5,557 nucleotides of DNA, taken from the NCBI GenBank assembly GCA_005880075.1, contig VBJT01000083.1:1-5557 (forward strand). Reading direction: 5' to 3'. The notes below the pieces were generated by a model. The model saw nothing but the letters and a program-made list of their open reading frames with translations, was not told the DNA's origin and did no database searches. This document shows positions 4,115 to 5,557 of this stretch, in pieces. Origin of the DNA: Chloroflexota bacterium (GTDB lineage Bacteria > Chloroflexota > Dehalococcoidia > SM23-28-2 > RBG-16-64-32). Made by a program: the position numbers and the translations under genes. How positions within the stretch are numbered: position 1 is the stretch's first letter; each line of letters opens with the position of its first letter.

Positions 4115-5083
4115 ATGCCTGACCTCTACGGCGCAATTGACCTCGGCGGCACCAAGCTGCGCGCGATCGTCGCTGATCTGGATGGGAACATCGGCGGCGA
4201 GCTCATCCGGCCATCCGAAGCAGGCGAGGGCCCGGAGCCGGTGATCGATCGCATGATCGAGACGCTCGAGGCAGCGGCAGGCAAAGCGGGCGTCTCCCTT
4301 TCGAGCGTCCGGGCAGTCGGGGTCGCTTCACCGGGAGCACTGGACCTTGAAGACGGGCTCGTTCAGGAGGCGCCGCAGCTTCCGGGCTGGAACGGCGTCC
4401 CGCTCGTCGAGATTATGAGCAAGCGGCTGGGCGTCCCGGTGCTGTTGGAGAACGACGCAAACGCGGCGGCGCTCGGCGAGAACCGGTTCGGTGCGGGGCG
4501 GGGCACGCGCTTTCTGGTGTACCTGACAATCAGCACCGGCGTCGGTGGCGGGATCATCATCGACCGCAAGGTCTATCATGGTGCGAGCGGCGCGGCCGGC
4601 GAATTGGGGCACATGGTCGTCTGGTTCAACGGCCCGCGCTGCCTCTGCGGAGAGCGCGGCTGTCTCGAAGCGATCGCCTCCGGCACCGGGCTCTCCTGGC
4701 GCGCGAAGGAGCTGGTGGATGGCGGCCACGCGCCGGGGCTTGTCGGCATCCTTCGCGAGAAGGGCGAGCTGGGCGCCGACGAAATCGCGGATGCGGCGCG
4801 CGCGGGCGATGTGGATGCGCGCCGCCTGTTCGATGAAGCCGGACTGTACTTGGGTGTCGCGCTTGCCCATTACGTCAACATCTTCAACCGCGAGATGATT
4901 GTGCTCGGCGGGGGAGTTCTAACGGGCGCCGGCGATCTATTCTTCGACCACGCCGAGCGGATCATGCGGCAGCTCGCGCGCAAGGAGCCGCTGAAGTACC
5001 TGCGCCTCGAGCGGGCGAGTCTCGGCGACCGCTCCGGGCCGCTGGGCATGATCGCGGCGATGAGGGATATGGGGGTGGAGTGA
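4115..5083 (+). CDS. ROK-family sugar kinase, probably glucokinase-like
   Basis: The protein has 322 residues, typical of ROK kinases, and no N-terminal helix-turn-helix, so it is a kinase rather than a ROK repressor. ROK kinases use ATP to phosphorylate the 6-OH of sugars such as glucose, or act on N-acetylated amino sugars, in the cytosol. Visible motifs are the phosphate loop DLGGTK (9-14), LENDANAAALGE (111-122) with catalytic Asp114, STGVGGG (140-146), GELGH (162-166) with His166, the zinc motif CLCGERGCLE (176-185) with Cys176, Cys178 and Cys183, sugar-contact Glu185 before AIASG, and the adenine-site strand VLGGGV (263-268). All key residues are intact, so it should be active. Sugar choice cannot be read from sequence alone; glucose is the family default. 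ATG 4115 is the only sensible start because an in-frame TAA lies at 4103-4105. There is no SD, and a strong terminator lies just upstream, so it is its own unit and likely translated from a leaderless mRNA. Confidence 0.93.
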   Translation: MPDLYGAIDLGGTKLRAIVADLDGNIGGELIRPSEAGEGPEPVIDRMIETLEAAAGKAGVSLSSVRAVGVASPGALDLEDGLVQEAPQLPGWNGVPLVEIMSKRLGVPVLLENDANAAALGENRFGAGRGTRFLVYLTISTGVGGGIIIDRKVYHGASGAAGELGHMVVWFNGPRCLCGERGCLEAIASGTGLSWRAKELVDGGHAPGLVGILREKGELGADEIADAARAGDVDARRLFDEAGLYLGVALAHYVNIFNREMIVLGGGVLTGAGDLFFDHAERIMRQLARKEPLKYLRLERASLGDRSGPLGMIAAMRDMGVE

Positions 5084-5204
5084 CTGCGGCCGTCTTGACG
5101 GCGCGATCACGTACTCGGCGCCGGCGCTGGACACGAGCTTGGAGCTGGAGGCGGCGGCAACGTTTGGCGGTGCTTAGTTGGTCTTAAGGGATGGTACGGA
5201 ACCA
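5084..5204. other. Gap after the ROK gene with a small hairpin
   Basis: GCCGT (5089-5093), loop CTTG... region, and ACGGC (5098-5102) form a 5-bp stem starting 6 bases after the ROK stop, without a T tract, so it is at best a weak terminator. A plus-strand frame without a start codon is open to TAG 5175-5177 (ending ATFGGA); it may be chance in GC-rich DNA or a remnant. No clear promoter is seen for the next gene. Confidence 0.4.
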
Positions 5205-5557
5205 ATGAGATGGGAACTCGCCAGTACGTGGAGCGTCATACGCTGGCTGGCGTTGGCAAGCGCCGCCTCGGTTCCTGCGGGCATTGCATTGGGAGTTCTT
5301 TCCGGCGAATGGGGTAATGGGCTGGCGGTTCCTGTAGCCATGACCCTGACAGCGGTGCTTTACGGTTTCCTTAGCTGGGCGACAGTGTACGTGAAGCTCA
5401 AGGATGAATATGTGGAAGTTCGGGCGGCACTGCCCAGTAAGTATGGGGCCATGGGGAAGCTTGTCGAAAATTGGAGTGCGCACTATCACGCGATTGATAG
5501 AGTTGAGCTTTTGCGTGACGGGAGAACCGTAGAGGTGGCGTACCATCCGGAATGGTT
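5205..5557 (+). CDS. Membrane protein with two predicted TM segments, 3' partial, function unknown
   Basis: The frame is open from ATG 5205 to the window end, 117 codons plus two bases, with no stop. Residues about 11-33 and 40-63 are hydrophobic (VIRWLALASAASVPAGIALG and LAVPVAMTLTAVLYGFLSWA) and form a likely helical hairpin. A soluble part follows: YVKLKDEYVEVRAALPSKYG, then HYHAIDRVELLRDGRTVEVAYHPEW. The pattern of paired membrane helices followed by a beta-rich domain recalls bacterial PH-like (bPH) membrane proteins, but this is only a resemblance. The start is uncertain: ATG 5205 has a poor SD (AAGGGA at 5186-5191, 13 bases away), and an in-frame TTG at 5178 has GGCGG 7 bases upstream. 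A stop at 5175-5177 limits any longer form. Codons ending in A or T (GTT, CTT, AGT, GCA) are more common than in groEL or the ROK gene, which may mean low expression or different ancestry. Confidence 0.7.
   Translation, partial: MRWELASTWSVIRWLALASAASVPAGIALGVLSGEWGNGLAVPVAMTLTAVLYGFLSWATVYVKLKDEYVEVRAALPSKYGAMGKLVENWSAHYHAIDRVELLRDGRTVEVAYHPEW

Noticed and set aside
5064..5177. Gene fragment after the ROK gene
   Set aside because: The frame is short, lacks a start codon and matches nothing I recognise; GC-rich DNA often stays open this long by chance.
5184..5546. Minus-strand open frame at the right edge
   Set aside because: The plus-strand frame over the same bases has two convincing membrane helices and natural codons; the minus-strand peptide has no recognisable features.

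Overview
This is a GC-rich bacterial chromosomal window with ordinary housekeeping and stress genes, not an obvious mobile island. A perfect CIRCE operator in front of a stand-alone groEL points to HrcA-type heat-shock control. Together with the GC-rich codon use, an RDD/zinc-ribbon protein, a ROK kinase and dispersed CTCAGAATGACA-type and GTAGGGGCG-type repeats, it suggests a Chloroflexota-like organism, perhaps Dehalococcoidia. The lineage is an inference from gene style and recalled repeat families; no marker gene here proves it.

Layout, left to right. Positions 1-303 (+) hold the 3' end of an RDD-family membrane protein that finishes in a proline-rich linker and a C-terminal CxxC/CxxC zinc ribbon. 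Convergent to it, 492-1193 (-) encodes a membrane-anchored protein with a Pro/Ser-rich stalk and a four-cysteine extracytoplasmic domain of unknown function. The divergent gap 1194-1508 carries that gene's SD and TATAAT box, a 24-base pyrimidine tract, and the groEL control region (candidate promoter, CIRCE, small leader hairpin, strong SD). The groEL gene fills 1509-3125 and encodes a 538-aa chaperonin with all ATPase residues. It has an unusual CDDC motif in the apical domain and lacks the Gly-Gly-Met tail. No groES lies on either side.

Positions 3126-3554 are a 429-base gene-free stretch rich in repeats: a purine-rich direct repeat, imperfect 14-bp inverted repeats 225 bp apart end to end, alternative hairpins, and three tandem 24-bp units sharing a CTCnGnATGACAC core. 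A conserved-looking 157-aa protein of unknown function follows (3555-4028, +), closed by a strong intrinsic terminator at 4050-4086. A ROK-family sugar kinase (4115-5083, +) then starts without a Shine-Dalgarno sequence, probably from a leaderless transcript. The right edge holds the start of another gene, 5205 to beyond 5557 (+), encoding a protein with two predicted membrane segments and a soluble domain.

Each gene appears to be its own transcription unit; I see no operon. I found no convincing undescribed multi-gene system. The best leads are the cysteine-bearing solitary GroEL, the repeat cluster downstream of it, and the leaderless-looking ROK gene.
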